Notes: a model not told the origin generated them from the letters alone. Counted from the first letter of the stretch, positions 54,316-63,839 are shown. The stretch: 64,000 nt of DNA from Limnobacter sp. (GCA_029866125.1 JARWZZ010000011.1:1-64000); one strand, 5' to 3'. Program-made: numbers and translations.

Positions 54316-55749
54316 ATGACTCCTCATTTTTTAATCACGGACATCCTGATCTGGTTCTTGGTGTTTTGTGTATTGATCTACATCCGTCAGGTTGTGTCCA
54401 GTCCACTGAACCGGGAAAACTGGAAGCTTGTTTTTCAATCCCGAATTGCGGCCTCCAGCGCCGTGGTGCTCGCTTTTGCCAGTTTGATTACACTGGTGGA
54501 CAGCGTGCATTTCAAAGTCAACGCCGAAGGCCAAGCCAAATTTGGCACGCCCATCATTTCTGCACTCGATCTCGCTTTGGGGCCTTTGGCCTACCAACGT
54601 GAGACCTCGTATTCCGCTCCCCTTGCCACCCGCGAACTCAGTAAAAAGGCCATCGATACCCCCAAGGGCCCGGTTCGTGATTACCCGCGACTGAAATTTG
54701 GCGGCAAAAATCTTGAGAATGAATCCGACAAACCGCTGGACTTGGTTAAGCGAGCCTACAAGGGCGTGCTGGCTGGTGGTTTACTTTGGACCATTTCCTT
54801 GGTGCTGATTTGGGTTTACGCCCGTCAAAGTACCTTAGCCCAAGCTTTTGCGACTTCAGGTGAAAGCAAAAAAATGATCCTCAAAAACGAGCAGTCGTTT
54901 TTTGCGGGTAACCCCTCGCGGACCGCCGTGATTTGGACCTTGTTTGTCATCTTTATCGCGGGGGGTATTCTTTGGCAGTGGGCGCAAGCCTACCACGTGT
55001 TGGGCACCGACAAAGTCGGTCTTGATGTGCTGTATGGCGCTTTGAAAAGCCTACGCACCGCCATGCTGATTGGCTTGCTGACCACATTATTAACCTTGCC
55101 TTTGGGCATCGGCTTGGGCCTGGCTGCTGGGTACTTTCAAGGCTGGGTGGATGATGTGATTCAATACATTTACACCACCATCAATTCCATACCGTCCGTG
55201 TTGCTGATTGCCGCAACCATTTTGATGTTGAATGTGGCCCTGGAGGCCAATCCCCAGCTCTTTTCCACATCAGTCGAAAAAGCAGACCTGCGACTCTTCT
55301 TTTTGTGCGCCATCCTAGGCCTAACCTCTTGGACTGGCCTTGCCCGATTGTTGCGCGGCGAAGTGCTCAAAATGCGTGAGCAAGATTACATTCTTGCAGC
55401 CCGCGCCAGCGGCGTGTCGCCCATGGCCCTGCTGTTCAGCCACCTCATGCCCAACCTCATGCATTTGATTTTGATCGCCACAGTGATGGAGTTTTCTGGC
55501 TTGGTGTTGGCTGAGGCCGTGCTGTCCTATGTCGGCGTTGGGGTAGATCCCACCACTTTTTCATTTGGCACCATGATCAATGCCGCCCGTCTTGAGTTAA
55601 GCCGAGAACCTGTGGTTTGGTGGAGCTTGATGGCCGCTTTCGTATTTATGTTGGTGCTGGTTTTGGCTGCCAATTTGTTTGCAGATGCGGTGCGGGACGC
55701 TTTTGATCCGCGTGCCCGCCAGCTCAAACAATCTTTGATCCGTGTGTGA
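54316..55749 (+). CDS. Peptide-type ABC transporter permease 2 (DppC/YejE-like), extended
   Basis: Encodes 477 residues, about 130-180 more than DppC-type permeases, with the additional part at the N-terminus. That part contains a membrane segment (about 7-27), a second (about 49-65), and a loop of about 90 residues (SALDLALGPLAYQRET...LKFGGKNLENESDK). The core has TLPLGIGLGLAAGYFQGWVDDVIQYIYTTINSIPSVLL and the EAA loop EQDYILAARASGVSPMALLFSHLMPNL. YejE proteins also have such an extension, so the importer may be of the Yej type. Confidence 0.92.
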   Translation: MTPHFLITDILIWFLVFCVLIYIRQVVSSPLNRENWKLVFQSRIAASSAVVLAFASLITLVDSVHFKVNAEGQAKFGTPIISALDLALGPLAYQRETSYSAPLATRELSKKAIDTPKGPVRDYPRLKFGGKNLENESDKPLDLVKRAYKGVLAGGLLWTISLVLIWVYARQSTLAQAFATSGESKKMILKNEQSFFAGNPSRTAVIWTLFVIFIAGGILWQWAQAYHVLGTDKVGLDVLYGALKSLRTAMLIGLLTTLLTLPLGIGLGLAAGYFQGWVDDVIQYIYTTINSIPSVLLIAATILMLNVALEANPQLFSTSVEKADLRLFFLCAILGLTSWTGLARLLRGEVLKMREQDYILAARASGVSPMALLFSHLMPNLMHLILIATVMEFSGLVLAEAVLSYVGVGVDPTTFSFGTMINAARLELSREPVVWWSLMAAFVFMLVLVLAANLFADAVRDAFDPRARQLKQSLIRV

Positions 55750-55762
55750 GGCCTGAACAATC

Positions 55763-57673
55763 ATGACATCCATTTTGAATGTTCAAAACCTGACCACCCG
55801 CTTGGCTTCCGAGCAGGGGTGGGTGCATGCCATTGAAGGTTTGTCCTTGGCCATTGAGAAAGGCCAAACCTACGCGCTGGTGGGGGAGTCCGGTTGCGGA
55901 AAATCAATGACCGCGCTCAGCATCGCCCGGCTTTTGCCAGACAGTGGAGCCATTTTTGCGGGCAATATTGATCTGAGTAATTATTCAGAAAAGGATTCAG
56001 AAAAGAATTCAGAAAAGGATTCAAAAAAGCTGGATGTGCTGCGCATCAGCGAATCGGCCATGCGCAACATTCGCGGCAAACGCATTTCAATGATTTTTCA
56101 GGAACCGGGCACCAGTTTAAACCCAGTGATGACTGTCGGCGACCAACTTGCTGAAGTCATTTGCCTGCACCAAAATGTCAGCAAATCCGAGGCTTTGGCG
56201 CAAGCCGCCATGTGGTTGGACAAAGTGGGCATTCCCGAACCCAAAGCCCGATTGGCCCAGTACCCGTTTGAAATGTCGGGTGGGCAAAAGCAGCGGGTTA
56301 TGATTGCGATGGCCTTGGCAGTCAAACCTGATGTGCTAATTGCTGACGAACCCACCACAGCGCTGGATGTGTCCATTCAGGCTCAAGTGTTGAACCTGCT
56401 TGCACAACTGCAAAAAGAGCAGGGCATGGCCATGTTGTTGATTACCCATGATTTGGGCATTGTGCAGCAAATGGCTGACCATGTGGGTTTGATGTATGCT
56501 GGCCAGCTGGTTGAATCCTCAACCGCCAAGGAGTTTTTCAAGCAGCCCCGCCATCCTTATGCCCGTGCCTTGATACGCTCATTGCCTAGTCAAGCCCAAC
56601 GGGGGCATGCGCTTTACACCTTAGAAGGCCGGGTACCTTCCTTGGTGAATCCAAAACCGGGTTGTCGGTTTGCTGATCGTTGTGAATTCGCAATCGACGC
56701 CTGCCGCGACGCGACTCCTGAATTGCAAAGTGTTTCCGCATCTTCAGACGCTGTTTCACTCAGCCAGGTTCGGTGTATCCGCTGGATGGATATCGGTGCC
56801 GAGCCCATCAGCTTGAATCCAACTTCAAAACAAATCTCAAACATTACCTCCATCGCCCCATCGCAGCCCACCGGGGTTGTCCTTCAAGCGGTGTCGTTGG
56901 GCGTTTCTTATCCAGTTAAAAAGGGTCTATTCCAAAAAGATTGGAAGCCCGTGTTGAAAAACCTGAGCCTGGATTTGGTACGCGGCAAAACAGTGGCACT
57001 GGTGGGCGAATCAGGGTCTGGCAAAACAACTGCTGCAAGGGCGATTTTGGGCCTGCTGTCAGGGGCCGCCAAGTTGGAGGGGCAGATACTCTTTGCAGGC
57101 ACTCCGCTCAGTGCCATGCCCGAGCGCGGTGCCAACGGTTGGCGCTCCAAAATTCAGTTCGTGTTTCAAGACCCGTTTGCCTCGTTGAATCCGCGCCACC
57201 GGGTACTTCAAATACTGGAAGAGTCTTTGATCAATCTGCGCCCCGAGTTGGATGCCGAGCAAAGGCTTGCGCGTATTCAAAAAGTAATTGGACAAGTCAG
57301 CATGCCTGAGGAGGCGCTGAGGCGATTTCCGCATGAGTTCTCAGGTGGACAGCGCCAGCGGATTGCAATCGCAAGGGCCTTGGTGTCAGAGCCTCAGGTT
57401 TTGATTTGTGACGAACCCACCTCTGCATTGGATGTTTCCGTTCAGGCGCAAATATTGAACCTGCTGCGGAAGTTGCAATTGGAAACTGGCGTGGCAATGC
57501 TGTTTATCACGCACAACCTGTCTGTGGTGCAGTATTTGGCTGACGAAGTGGTGGTGCTTCGTCATGGTGAAGTGGTAGAAAGAAACAAGACCGACCAGTT
57601 GTTCGCCAAAGCAAAAAACGCTTACACGCGCGAGCTCATCAAAGCCGCGCCGCGCGTAACACTGCCTTCCTGA
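55763..57673 (+). CDS. Peptide-type ABC transporter ATPase, two fused nucleotide-binding domains (YejF-like)
   Basis: Encodes 636 residues: two ABC domains in one chain (about 1-330 and 370-636). First: Walker A GESGCGKSMT, signature MSGGQKQRV, Walker B VLIADEPTTALD, then the oligopeptide C-terminal domain with its Cys cluster (PGCRFADRCEFAIDACR). Second: GESGSGKTT, FSGGQRQRI, VLICDEPTSALD. This is a fusion of DppD and DppF, as in YejF. Between Walker A and the Q-loop of the first domain an in-frame repeat SEKDSEKNSEKDSKK (12-bp units, about 55985-56030) is inserted. It powers the importer encoded just before. Confidence 0.94.
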   Translation: MTSILNVQNLTTRLASEQGWVHAIEGLSLAIEKGQTYALVGESGCGKSMTALSIARLLPDSGAIFAGNIDLSNYSEKDSEKNSEKDSKKLDVLRISESAMRNIRGKRISMIFQEPGTSLNPVMTVGDQLAEVICLHQNVSKSEALAQAAMWLDKVGIPEPKARLAQYPFEMSGGQKQRVMIAMALAVKPDVLIADEPTTALDVSIQAQVLNLLAQLQKEQGMAMLLITHDLGIVQQMADHVGLMYAGQLVESSTAKEFFKQPRHPYARALIRSLPSQAQRGHALYTLEGRVPSLVNPKPGCRFADRCEFAIDACRDATPELQSVSASSDAVSLSQVRCIRWMDIGAEPISLNPTSKQISNITSIAPSQPTGVVLQAVSLGVSYPVKKGLFQKDWKPVLKNLSLDLVRGKTVALVGESGSGKTTAARAILGLLSGAAKLEGQILFAGTPLSAMPERGANGWRSKIQFVFQDPFASLNPRHRVLQILEESLINLRPELDAEQRLARIQKVIGQVSMPEEALRRFPHEFSGGQRQRIAIARALVSEPQVLICDEPTSALDVSVQAQILNLLRKLQLETGVAMLFITHNLSVVQYLADEVVVLRHGEVVERNKTDQLFAKAKNAYTRELIKAAPRVTLPS

Positions 57674-57696
57674 TAAGCCGGGTGATAGACCTGCAA

Positions 57697-59097
57697 TTAT
57701 TGAGGGATGCTAATAAGCATGCCCGGTTGAAGGGTTTTGCGGCTTAGCCCATTGAGGGCCACAAGCTCATCCTTCTGCATGCCAAAGCGGGTAGCCAATT
57801 CTTTCAGGCTTTCACCTTGGCGTACCTCATAACTTTTAAACGACCTGGTTTTGGTTGGCTTGCTTGTCGATTTTGCCACAACTTCCCGGGCTGGGGCTTT
57901 GTCCAACTTTGCGGTTTGCACGGCCTTTACCACTGCAGGCGGTGTCGCAGCCTTCACAGCTGAAACAGCTATCGTAGCCTTGAAGGCAGCGCTAGGTATG
58001 CCTAGTGCGTTTTGAGTTGGGTTTTGAGTTGGGTTTTGAGTTGAGTTTTGGGTAGGGTTTTGGGTTGAATCTTGGGTTGATCCCAAAGAGAGTTTGACTT
58101 GTTTTTCGTACTGTACAGGAACCAACAAAGTGTCGTTGTGTGCCACGTGCCAAGTGTCTTGCTGCAAACCCGGATTCAGTGCCTTGATTAAGTCCAATTC
58201 CACGCCAGACTTTTTGGCCACCTCTTTGAGGTTCACATTCGACTTACGCCGTATTTCCACGAAGTAGGGGGCATTGGGCAAGTGCGGTAGGCTAATCCCA
58301 AAATGTTTGGGATTTTGGATTACGTTTTTGATTGCTTGCAGCTTGGGCACGTAATAACGTGTTTCCTCTGGCAAATCCAAATTGGCGATATTGGGTTGCA
58401 AGCCTTTGGCCCTTGCCGCCTTAATCGCCTTCTGGACTGAACCTTCGCCCCAGTTGTAGGCAATTAAAGCAAGTTGCCAGTCGCCGAATAAGTCGTAAAG
58501 GTAAGTAAAATAATCCAACGCAACGCGAGTTGATGCAACCAAGTCCCTGCGTTGATCAACCCATTGATTCTGCTTTAAATCAAAGTATTTGCCCGTGCTT
58601 GGAATGATTTGCCAAAGGCCTTCAGCCTGTGCGTGGGAGCGTGCATGGGGGTTAAATCGACTTTCAACAAAGGGCACCAAAGCCAACTCGGTTGGAAGCC
58701 CTCGCTTTTCACATTCGCTGGCAATGTAATGAATGTAGGGTTCTGACCTTTTAAGCAAATCCGTCAAATGCGCAGTGCTGCGCACCAAGTCCCGTTCTTT
58801 TGGGCGAATGTTCTTCATAAAAAGGTCGGGAATTGCAAAGCCGCGACGAATAAGCTCCCACACATCCTCCGCCTCTGAGACAAGGTCCACACCAACCAAA
58901 GCTGGGTGTGCTTGCAATTGAATGCCGAAGCCAGTTTGTAGTCCAGTTTGGGAACTCAGTCCCTGCAGTGTAAAAGCTTTGGGTTCAAGTGCGGCTTGTT
59001 GAATGGGCTCAGCCCCCGCATCAAATTGCGGAAGCAGCAAACCTGTAAGGCCCACTGCAATATTCAACCCAACCGTTCTTTTGATTTTCCCTTTCAT
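57697..59097 (-). CDS. mltD: Membrane-bound lytic transglycosylase D-like with LysM
   Basis: Encodes 466 residues from the ATG at 59097; a TTG seven codons earlier is possible. A signal peptide ends near DAGAEP. The lytic transglycosylase domain (GH23) has ELALVPFVESRFNPHARSHA (catalytic Glu near 150), AEGLWQIIPSTGKYF and LIAYNWGEGSVQKAI. One degenerate LysM-like segment follows (about 275-320) and one typical LysM is at the C-terminus (YEVRQGESLKELATRFGM). A linker carries NPTQNSTQ-type repeats encoded by tandem DNA copies near 58013-58080. It cuts the glycan strands of peptidoglycan in the periplasm, producing anhydromuropeptides. Confidence 0.92.
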   Translation of the reverse strand: MKGKIKRTVGLNIAVGLTGLLLPQFDAGAEPIQQAALEPKAFTLQGLSSQTGLQTGFGIQLQAHPALVGVDLVSEAEDVWELIRRGFAIPDLFMKNIRPKERDLVRSTAHLTDLLKRSEPYIHYIASECEKRGLPTELALVPFVESRFNPHARSHAQAEGLWQIIPSTGKYFDLKQNQWVDQRRDLVASTRVALDYFTYLYDLFGDWQLALIAYNWGEGSVQKAIKAARAKGLQPNIANLDLPEETRYYVPKLQAIKNVIQNPKHFGISLPHLPNAPYFVEIRRKSNVNLKEVAKKSGVELDLIKALNPGLQQDTWHVAHNDTLLVPVQYEKQVKLSLGSTQDSTQNPTQNSTQNPTQNPTQNALGIPSAAFKATIAVSAVKAATPPAVVKAVQTAKLDKAPAREVVAKSTSKPTKTRSFKSYEVRQGESLKELATRFGMQKDELVALNGLSRKTLQPGMLISIPQ

Positions 59098-59284
59098 CGC
59101 ATGCAGCTGCAGTTTCAACGCTTGGTTGTCAAAACCGACTTAGAGTTCTAGTCCGTGCATCCTAGGTGCTCGTTTGCAATTGGTCAATTTGGTAATCTTT
59201 CGGTATCACCCAAATGATTCACCCGAAATGTAGGGGTAGTTCTCACTCCAATTTGTCACAGCAGGTTTGCTTTACCTGTATCAA

Positions 59285-60037
59285 TCAATATTGATCTTTC
59301 GCTAGCCGCAACACGCGCAATGTTTCCGAAGTCTCGCATCGCAAAAAAAGATTACTTTCCCGCTCAATCGCCAAAGTAGACGGTATTGTATTTTTACCTA
59401 GTCTTCTAAGTGACTGAACTTCTTCAAATCTTTTTTTCAAGGCTGTGTTGTTAGGCTCTTGGTGCACTGCAAAGCGCAGGTTAGATTCCGTGTACTCATG
59501 CGCACAAAATACTAGAGTATTGCTGGGTAGTTCATTGATTTTATTGAGTGATTTATGCATATCCTCAGCCGTGCCTTCAAATAAACGGCCGCATCCGGCT
59601 GAAAACAAAGTGTCACCACAAAACAGCCAGGTTTCACCTGCCGTTGAAATCACATAGGCCAAATGATCCCTCGTGTGCCCTGGAACCTCAATCACCTTAA
59701 TCTCTAACCCGTAAAAGTGAATAACATCCCCTTCGGAAACCACACGGTGGACCTGACTAACCCTATTAATTCCAATGACTTCAATAGGGTGTTTAAAGTG
59801 ATTTAAAAGATGGTCAATTCCCCCAATGTGATCTGGATGGTGATGCGTGACCAAAATGCCGCTAAGATAAAGGGAATGGTCCTCCAAATATTTTTGTACT
59901 GTGAGGCCGCACCCGGGGTCAACAACGAAAGCATGCTGACTGGGTTCATGAACAATGGCCCATAAGTAGTTGTCGTTGAAGGCAGGAAGTCCTATTACAG
60001 ACCATTCTGGTTGGCGAGCAGCGATAAATGATTCCAT
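59285..60037 (-). CDS. gloB: Hydroxyacylglutathione hydrolase (glyoxalase II)
   Basis: Encodes 250 residues from the ATG at 60037 (AAAGG upstream); an open frame of 23 more codons overlaps the divergent methyltransferase gene. Metallo-beta-lactamase fold with the two-metal site VTHHHPDHIGG near residue 55, VIEVPGHTRDHLAY near 112, FCGDTLFSAGCGRLFEG near 137 and VFCAHEYTESNLRFA near 170. It hydrolyses S-lactoylglutathione to lactate and glutathione, the second step of methylglyoxal removal. The gene is richer in A+T than its neighbours. Its place next to the methyltransferase/rnhA/dnaQ row is conserved in betaproteobacteria. Confidence 0.94.
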   Translation of the reverse strand: MESFIAARQPEWSVIGLPAFNDNYLWAIVHEPSQHAFVVDPGCGLTVQKYLEDHSLYLSGILVTHHHPDHIGGIDHLLNHFKHPIEVIGINRVSQVHRVVSEGDVIHFYGLEIKVIEVPGHTRDHLAYVISTAGETWLFCGDTLFSAGCGRLFEGTAEDMHKSLNKINELPSNTLVFCAHEYTESNLRFAVHQEPNNTALKKRFEEVQSLRRLGKNTIPSTLAIERESNLFLRCETSETLRVLRLAKDQY

Positions 60038-60054
60038 CTGAACCTTTACAATCC

Positions 60055-60831
60055 ATGAGCCTGAGGCAGGCCAACATGGTAGCACTGGACGCGTGGCTCC
60101 AAACACCCGCGGGTCAGTACTTTGTGCTGAAGGAGCAGGCTTGGATTAACCACACCGTGCAGGATTTGTTTGGGTTCCGTGCAATCCAACTGGGTACCCG
60201 CATGGTGGATGGCTTGGCTGAAAACCGCATTCCTCACCGCGCTTATGTGGCTGAAGACCTTATTTTGCCGACCACCGACGAACTGACCCCCGACTGCATG
60301 GCCGATTACGAAGAGCTGCCGTTTGACAGCAGTTCAATTGACCTGATTGTGATGCCCCATGTGCTGGAATTTGCTCAAGACCCTCACCAAGTGCTACGCG
60401 AAGTCGAACGCGTGTTGATGCCCGAGGGTAGGCTCATTGTGACCGGGTTCAACCCTATGTCACTTTGGGGTTTGCGCCATGCTGTGTTTAAACGGTGGGG
60501 TGGCGTGTGGCCCAAGGGCTGTGAGCCGATTCACCTAGGCCGTTTGAAAGATTGGTTCAAGTTACTCTCACTGGAACCCGAGTTGGGGCGTTTTGGTGGT
60601 TATCGTTTCCCCGCCCATTCTGAAAAAGGCCTAAGCCGAATGGGCTTTATGGAGCAAGCGGGTGATCGCTGGTGGCCAGTGTGCGGTGGCGTGTATTTTC
60701 TGTGTGCTGTAAAGCGGGTTAGGGGAATGCGTTTGGTCGGCCCCGCATTTAAAACTCGACCAACTTCGGTGGGGCAACTCAAGCCCGTGGCACAACAAGT
60801 GGCAAACAAAACCAATACAATAGAGGACTGA
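60055..60831 (+). CDS. SAM-dependent methyltransferase-like protein
   Basis: Encodes 258 residues from the ATG at 60055; ATG codons at 60028 (which overlaps gloB) and 60076 (with AGGCAGG before it) are alternatives. The N-terminus WLQTPAGQYFVLKEQAWINH and the DIIG/DLIVMPHVLEFAQDPHQVLREVERVLMPEGRLIVTGFNP block are of the class I methyltransferase fold (type 11). The usual glycine-rich SAM loop is weak (FGFRAIQLGTRMVDGLAE), so activity is uncertain. Betaproteobacterial genomes regularly place this gene between gloB and rnhA; its function is unknown. Confidence 0.88.
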   Translation: MSLRQANMVALDAWLQTPAGQYFVLKEQAWINHTVQDLFGFRAIQLGTRMVDGLAENRIPHRAYVAEDLILPTTDELTPDCMADYEELPFDSSSIDLIVMPHVLEFAQDPHQVLREVERVLMPEGRLIVTGFNPMSLWGLRHAVFKRWGGVWPKGCEPIHLGRLKDWFKLLSLEPELGRFGGYRFPAHSEKGLSRMGFMEQAGDRWWPVCGGVYFLCAVKRVRGMRLVGPAFKTRPTSVGQLKPVAQQVANKTNTIED

Positions 60832-60841
60832 CTAAGCTTCA

Positions 60842-61384
60842 ATGAAGCTCCAACTGAGCTCAAACCGAAACAGCGAGACCGCTTTGGCCGAACCTTCTGA
60901 ATCCCGCATTCCCAACGTTATTATGTATGCCGATGGTGCCTGCAAAGGCAACCCCGGGCCCGGTGGCTGGGGCGCCTACTTGCAATCGGGCGATCACAAA
61001 AAAGAACTTTTCGGCGGCGACAACCCCACCACCAACAACCGCATGGAATTGCAGGCAGTCATTGAAGGCTTGAACAGCCTGACCAAACGCTGCAGCGTGG
61101 ATGTGTATGTGGATTCCCAATATGTGCGCAAAGGCGTCCTTGAATGGATGCCCAAATGGAAAGTCAACGGATGGCGCACTGCCGACAAAAAACCCGTTAA
61201 AAATGTGGACCTGTGGCAGATTTTAGACCAAGCCACCCTTCGCCATTTGCTGCGTTGGCATTGGGTGAAGGGCCATTCAGGCGACCCCGGCAACGAGAAA
61301 GCGGATGAACTTGCCAACAAAGGCGTCGAAAAAATACTGAAAGAAAAGAAAGTGGAAAGCAGAGCGATGGGGACAACCGAATGA
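60842..61384 (+). CDS. rnhA: Ribonuclease HI
   Basis: Encodes 180 residues, with about 25 N-terminal residues more than the E. coli enzyme. Catalytic acids are visible: Asp in [17 protein letters not shown], Glu in [13 protein letters not shown], Asp in [12 protein letters not shown], and Asp in [11 protein letters not shown]; the His loop is [11 protein letters not shown]. It removes RNA from RNA-DNA hybrids (primers, R-loops). The stop overlaps the dnaQ start (ATGA), a common pair. Confidence 0.95.
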   Translation: MKLQLSSNRNSETALAEPSESRIPNVIMYADGACKGNPGPGGWGAYLQSGDHKKELFGGDNPTTNNRMELQAVIEGLNSLTKRCSVDVYVDSQYVRKGVLEWMPKWKVNGWRTADKKPVKNVDLWQILDQATLRHLLRWHWVKGHSGDPGNEKADELANKGVEKILKEKKVESRAMGTTE

Positions 61385-62112
61385 GATTTGTTGTACTGGA
61401 CACTGAAACCACTGGTTTGGAAGCCCGCGAAGGCCACCGCATTATTGAAATTGGTTGTGTTGAAATGTTGGGTCGTCAAGTCACTGACCGGCATTTCCAT
61501 CAATACATCAACCCTGAGCGGGCTGTGGACCATGGCGCTTTTGAAGTCCATGGTATTTCCAATGAAATGTTGGCTGACAAACCCAAATTTGCGCAGATCG
61601 TTGACGATTTTCTGAAATTCGTTGAAGGTTCCACCCTGATCATTCACAACGCGGCTTTCGACATTGGGTTTCTGGATGCAGAGTTAAAACGCCTGGACAA
61701 AGGCTGCATGAATGACTACATCGAGGGGGTCACCGATTCCCTCATGATGGCGCGGGAAATGTTTCCCGGCAAACGAAACAACCTAGATGCCCTGTGCGAC
61801 CGGCTTGGCGTTAATAATGCACACCGCCAACTTCACGGCGCTTTGCTCGACTCCCAAATTTTGGGGGAAGTGTATTTGGCCATGACGCGCGGCCAAGACA
61901 GTTTGGTGATTGATCTAAGCGACCAAAAGGGGCAAAGTGGAGGCAAACGCACCGACCTGTCCAGCTTGGCGTTTGTGGACTATGAGCCGACCGAGGAAGA
62001 AATGCTGCTGCATCAGGCGTACCTACAAGAATTGGACAAAGAATCCAAAGGCAATTGCATCTGGCTTAAAAATTCACAGCCTTCACAGCCCATCGGGAGC
62101 TCGCCAATTTGA
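61381..62112 (+). CDS. dnaQ: DNA polymerase III epsilon subunit (3'-5' proofreading exonuclease)
   Basis: Encodes 243 residues. Exonuclease motifs: Exo[19 protein letters not shown] at the start, Exo[16 protein letters not shown] near residue 92, Exo[21 protein letters not shown] near 145 (DEDDh type). A hinge and the C-terminal part that binds the alpha subunit follow. The start overlaps rnhA by 4 bases and the stop overlaps the next gene in TTGA. Confidence 0.96.
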   Translation: MRFVVLDTETTGLEAREGHRIIEIGCVEMLGRQVTDRHFHQYINPERAVDHGAFEVHGISNEMLADKPKFAQIVDDFLKFVEGSTLIIHNAAFDIGFLDAELKRLDKGCMNDYIEGVTDSLMMAREMFPGKRNNLDALCDRLGVNNAHRQLHGALLDSQILGEVYLAMTRGQDSLVIDLSDQKGQSGGKRTDLSSLAFVDYEPTEEEMLLHQAYLQELDKESKGNCIWLKNSQPSQPIGSSPI

Positions 62113-63839
62113 ATCCACAACCTGTCCTTAGCACTGAAGAGCAGCAAGTCGTTCTAAAGCTACTTGCACAAAGGCTTGATTTGACTGAGGAGCAGGCCTC
62201 CTCGGTGCTTAAAGTGGCCCGCTTAAAGCGAGTGTCTACCGGGCATGTGTTGTTTGAGCAAGGGCAGGGCAGTTCAAGCTTCTATTTGGTGTTGGCCGGG
62301 CGTTTGCGTGGGCAGCGCCGTGGGCCAAGGGGCATTGAGGTTGATGTGTGGTTCCAACCGGGCGACATCATTGGCGAGCTTGGGTTTTTTGATCAATCCC
62401 CCCGAACACTGACTGCATCGGCCAGCCGCGAAAGCTTGTTGGTGGAGATTGACCAAGTCAGCCTTTCCCAATGTGGCGAAAGCAGCGTTTTGGTTTACCA
62501 ACACATTCTTAAAGTCCTGATCAAGCGATTCAAAAACCAAATGGGCTATGAAAGGTCCACTTTGCAAGCCCCGCTGATTTGGATGCAAAACTGGATACAA
62601 AACCCCGATTTTTCAGCCCATTCTGAACTGCAGTTAAAGCAAAGGCTAAGCCACAAGTCCAAGGTGGACTTTTTGCACAATGCCAATGAAGTACGTATTG
62701 GCCTAAGCTCATTGGCTGCGCCCGTGCATGGGCCACAGGTGTTTGTGTCACCTGCTGGTGAGCTGTGCCCCGAGCGTTTGCTCGATGACTTGGATGCCGC
62801 CGTATTTCTCGTGGATTTAAATCTTCTTCGTGACGATGCACGCCGCGCCATGTTGATGCAGGCAGTGTTGTCGGTGGATGAAGGTGTACATGTATGGATT
62901 GTGCACATGCACCCCGATGGGCATGTTCACCCCGGCCATTTGAAAGCATTCAAAGGTTTGGCCCGACCATCGGTGAGGCATTTGCATGTGCGCTATGGGC
63001 AAGAGGTTGATCTTGACCGGGTGGCAAGGCACCTGCTGGGCCGCACTTTCACCTTGGTATTTGGTGGAGGCGGTGCCAAGGGCTTTGCCCATGCAGGGGT
63101 GTATCGCGCCTTGGCGGAAGCGGGTTTAATGCCAGACTCCGTGGGCGGCACATCCATGGGTGCACTGGTTGGCGCATTGGTGGCCACCGGAAAGCCACCG
63201 ACCGAAGTCGAGCAAATTCTCAAAACCACATTCAAAGGCGGCTTGCCGTTCCGTTGGAGGGATTACCTTTTTCCCAAGCACGGCTTCATTCGATCAAACT
63301 CAGTCAACAATGTTTACCACAAGGCATTTGGTGAAGATTTTATTGAAGACCTTCCCGTGCCGTTTTTCGCAGTGGGTTGCAACCTCAGCACAGGTCTAGA
63401 AGATTTGATTGACCAAGGCTTGGTGTGGAAAGCGATTCGTGCCAGCACCTCCATTCCCGTGTTGTTTGAGCCTTACCTCGACAAAGGGCAGGTGTTGGTC
63501 GATGGTGCGCTGGTGAATAACGTGCCTGTTGACCGCATGCGCTCACGGGGCGGGCGGTATGTGGTCACCGTGGATGTGGGGCAGGAGGAGGATATTCGCT
63601 CCCGCAGCAAAAGCGGCGAGGTGGTTATGCCGTCCATGTTGCGCTCCCTGATGCGCATGGTGGAGTTGGGCGGTCTTCAAAAATCGAGGGTTGCGCAACA
63701 CAATTCAGACTTCTTTCTTCAGCCTGAGGTTAACTCCTTGGGCATGCTTGATTTCCACAAAGCCGATCAAATTATTCAAATTGGATATGAATGTGCCCAA
63801 CAGTGGATTCCAAAAATACGTGCCATGGTGCATTATTGA
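62109..63839 (+). CDS. Patatin-like phospholipase with N-terminal cyclic-nucleotide-binding domain
   Basis: Encodes 576 residues. The start is TTG at 62109, in a TTGA overlap with dnaQ; no ATG is available before the first domain. A cNMP-binding fold (about 30-150) shows FEQGQGSSSFYLVLAGRLRGQRRG and GDIIGELGFFDQSPRTLTASASRE. A poorly defined middle part (about 160-310) follows. The patatin domain has the oxyanion loop FGGGGAKGFAHAG near 318, the nucleophile in GGTSMGALVG near 343 and the dyad Asp in LVDGALVNNVPVD near 465. The layout is that of bacterial NTE-like (PNPLA6/7-type) phospholipases. Cyclic nucleotide or lipid may tune the hydrolase. Peripheral inner-membrane location is likely. 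Confidence 0.92.
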   Translation: MNPQPVLSTEEQQVVLKLLAQRLDLTEEQASSVLKVARLKRVSTGHVLFEQGQGSSSFYLVLAGRLRGQRRGPRGIEVDVWFQPGDIIGELGFFDQSPRTLTASASRESLLVEIDQVSLSQCGESSVLVYQHILKVLIKRFKNQMGYERSTLQAPLIWMQNWIQNPDFSAHSELQLKQRLSHKSKVDFLHNANEVRIGLSSLAAPVHGPQVFVSPAGELCPERLLDDLDAAVFLVDLNLLRDDARRAMLMQAVLSVDEGVHVWIVHMHPDGHVHPGHLKAFKGLARPSVRHLHVRYGQEVDLDRVARHLLGRTFTLVFGGGGAKGFAHAGVYRALAEAGLMPDSVGGTSMGALVGALVATGKPPTEVEQILKTTFKGGLPFRWRDYLFPKHGFIRSNSVNNVYHKAFGEDFIEDLPVPFFAVGCNLSTGLEDLIDQGLVWKAIRASTSIPVLFEPYLDKGQVLVDGALVNNVPVDRMRSRGGRYVVTVDVGQEEDIRSRSKSGEVVMPSMLRSLMRMVELGGLQKSRVAQHNSDFFLQPEVNSLGMLDFHKADQIIQIGYECAQQWIPKIRAMVHY

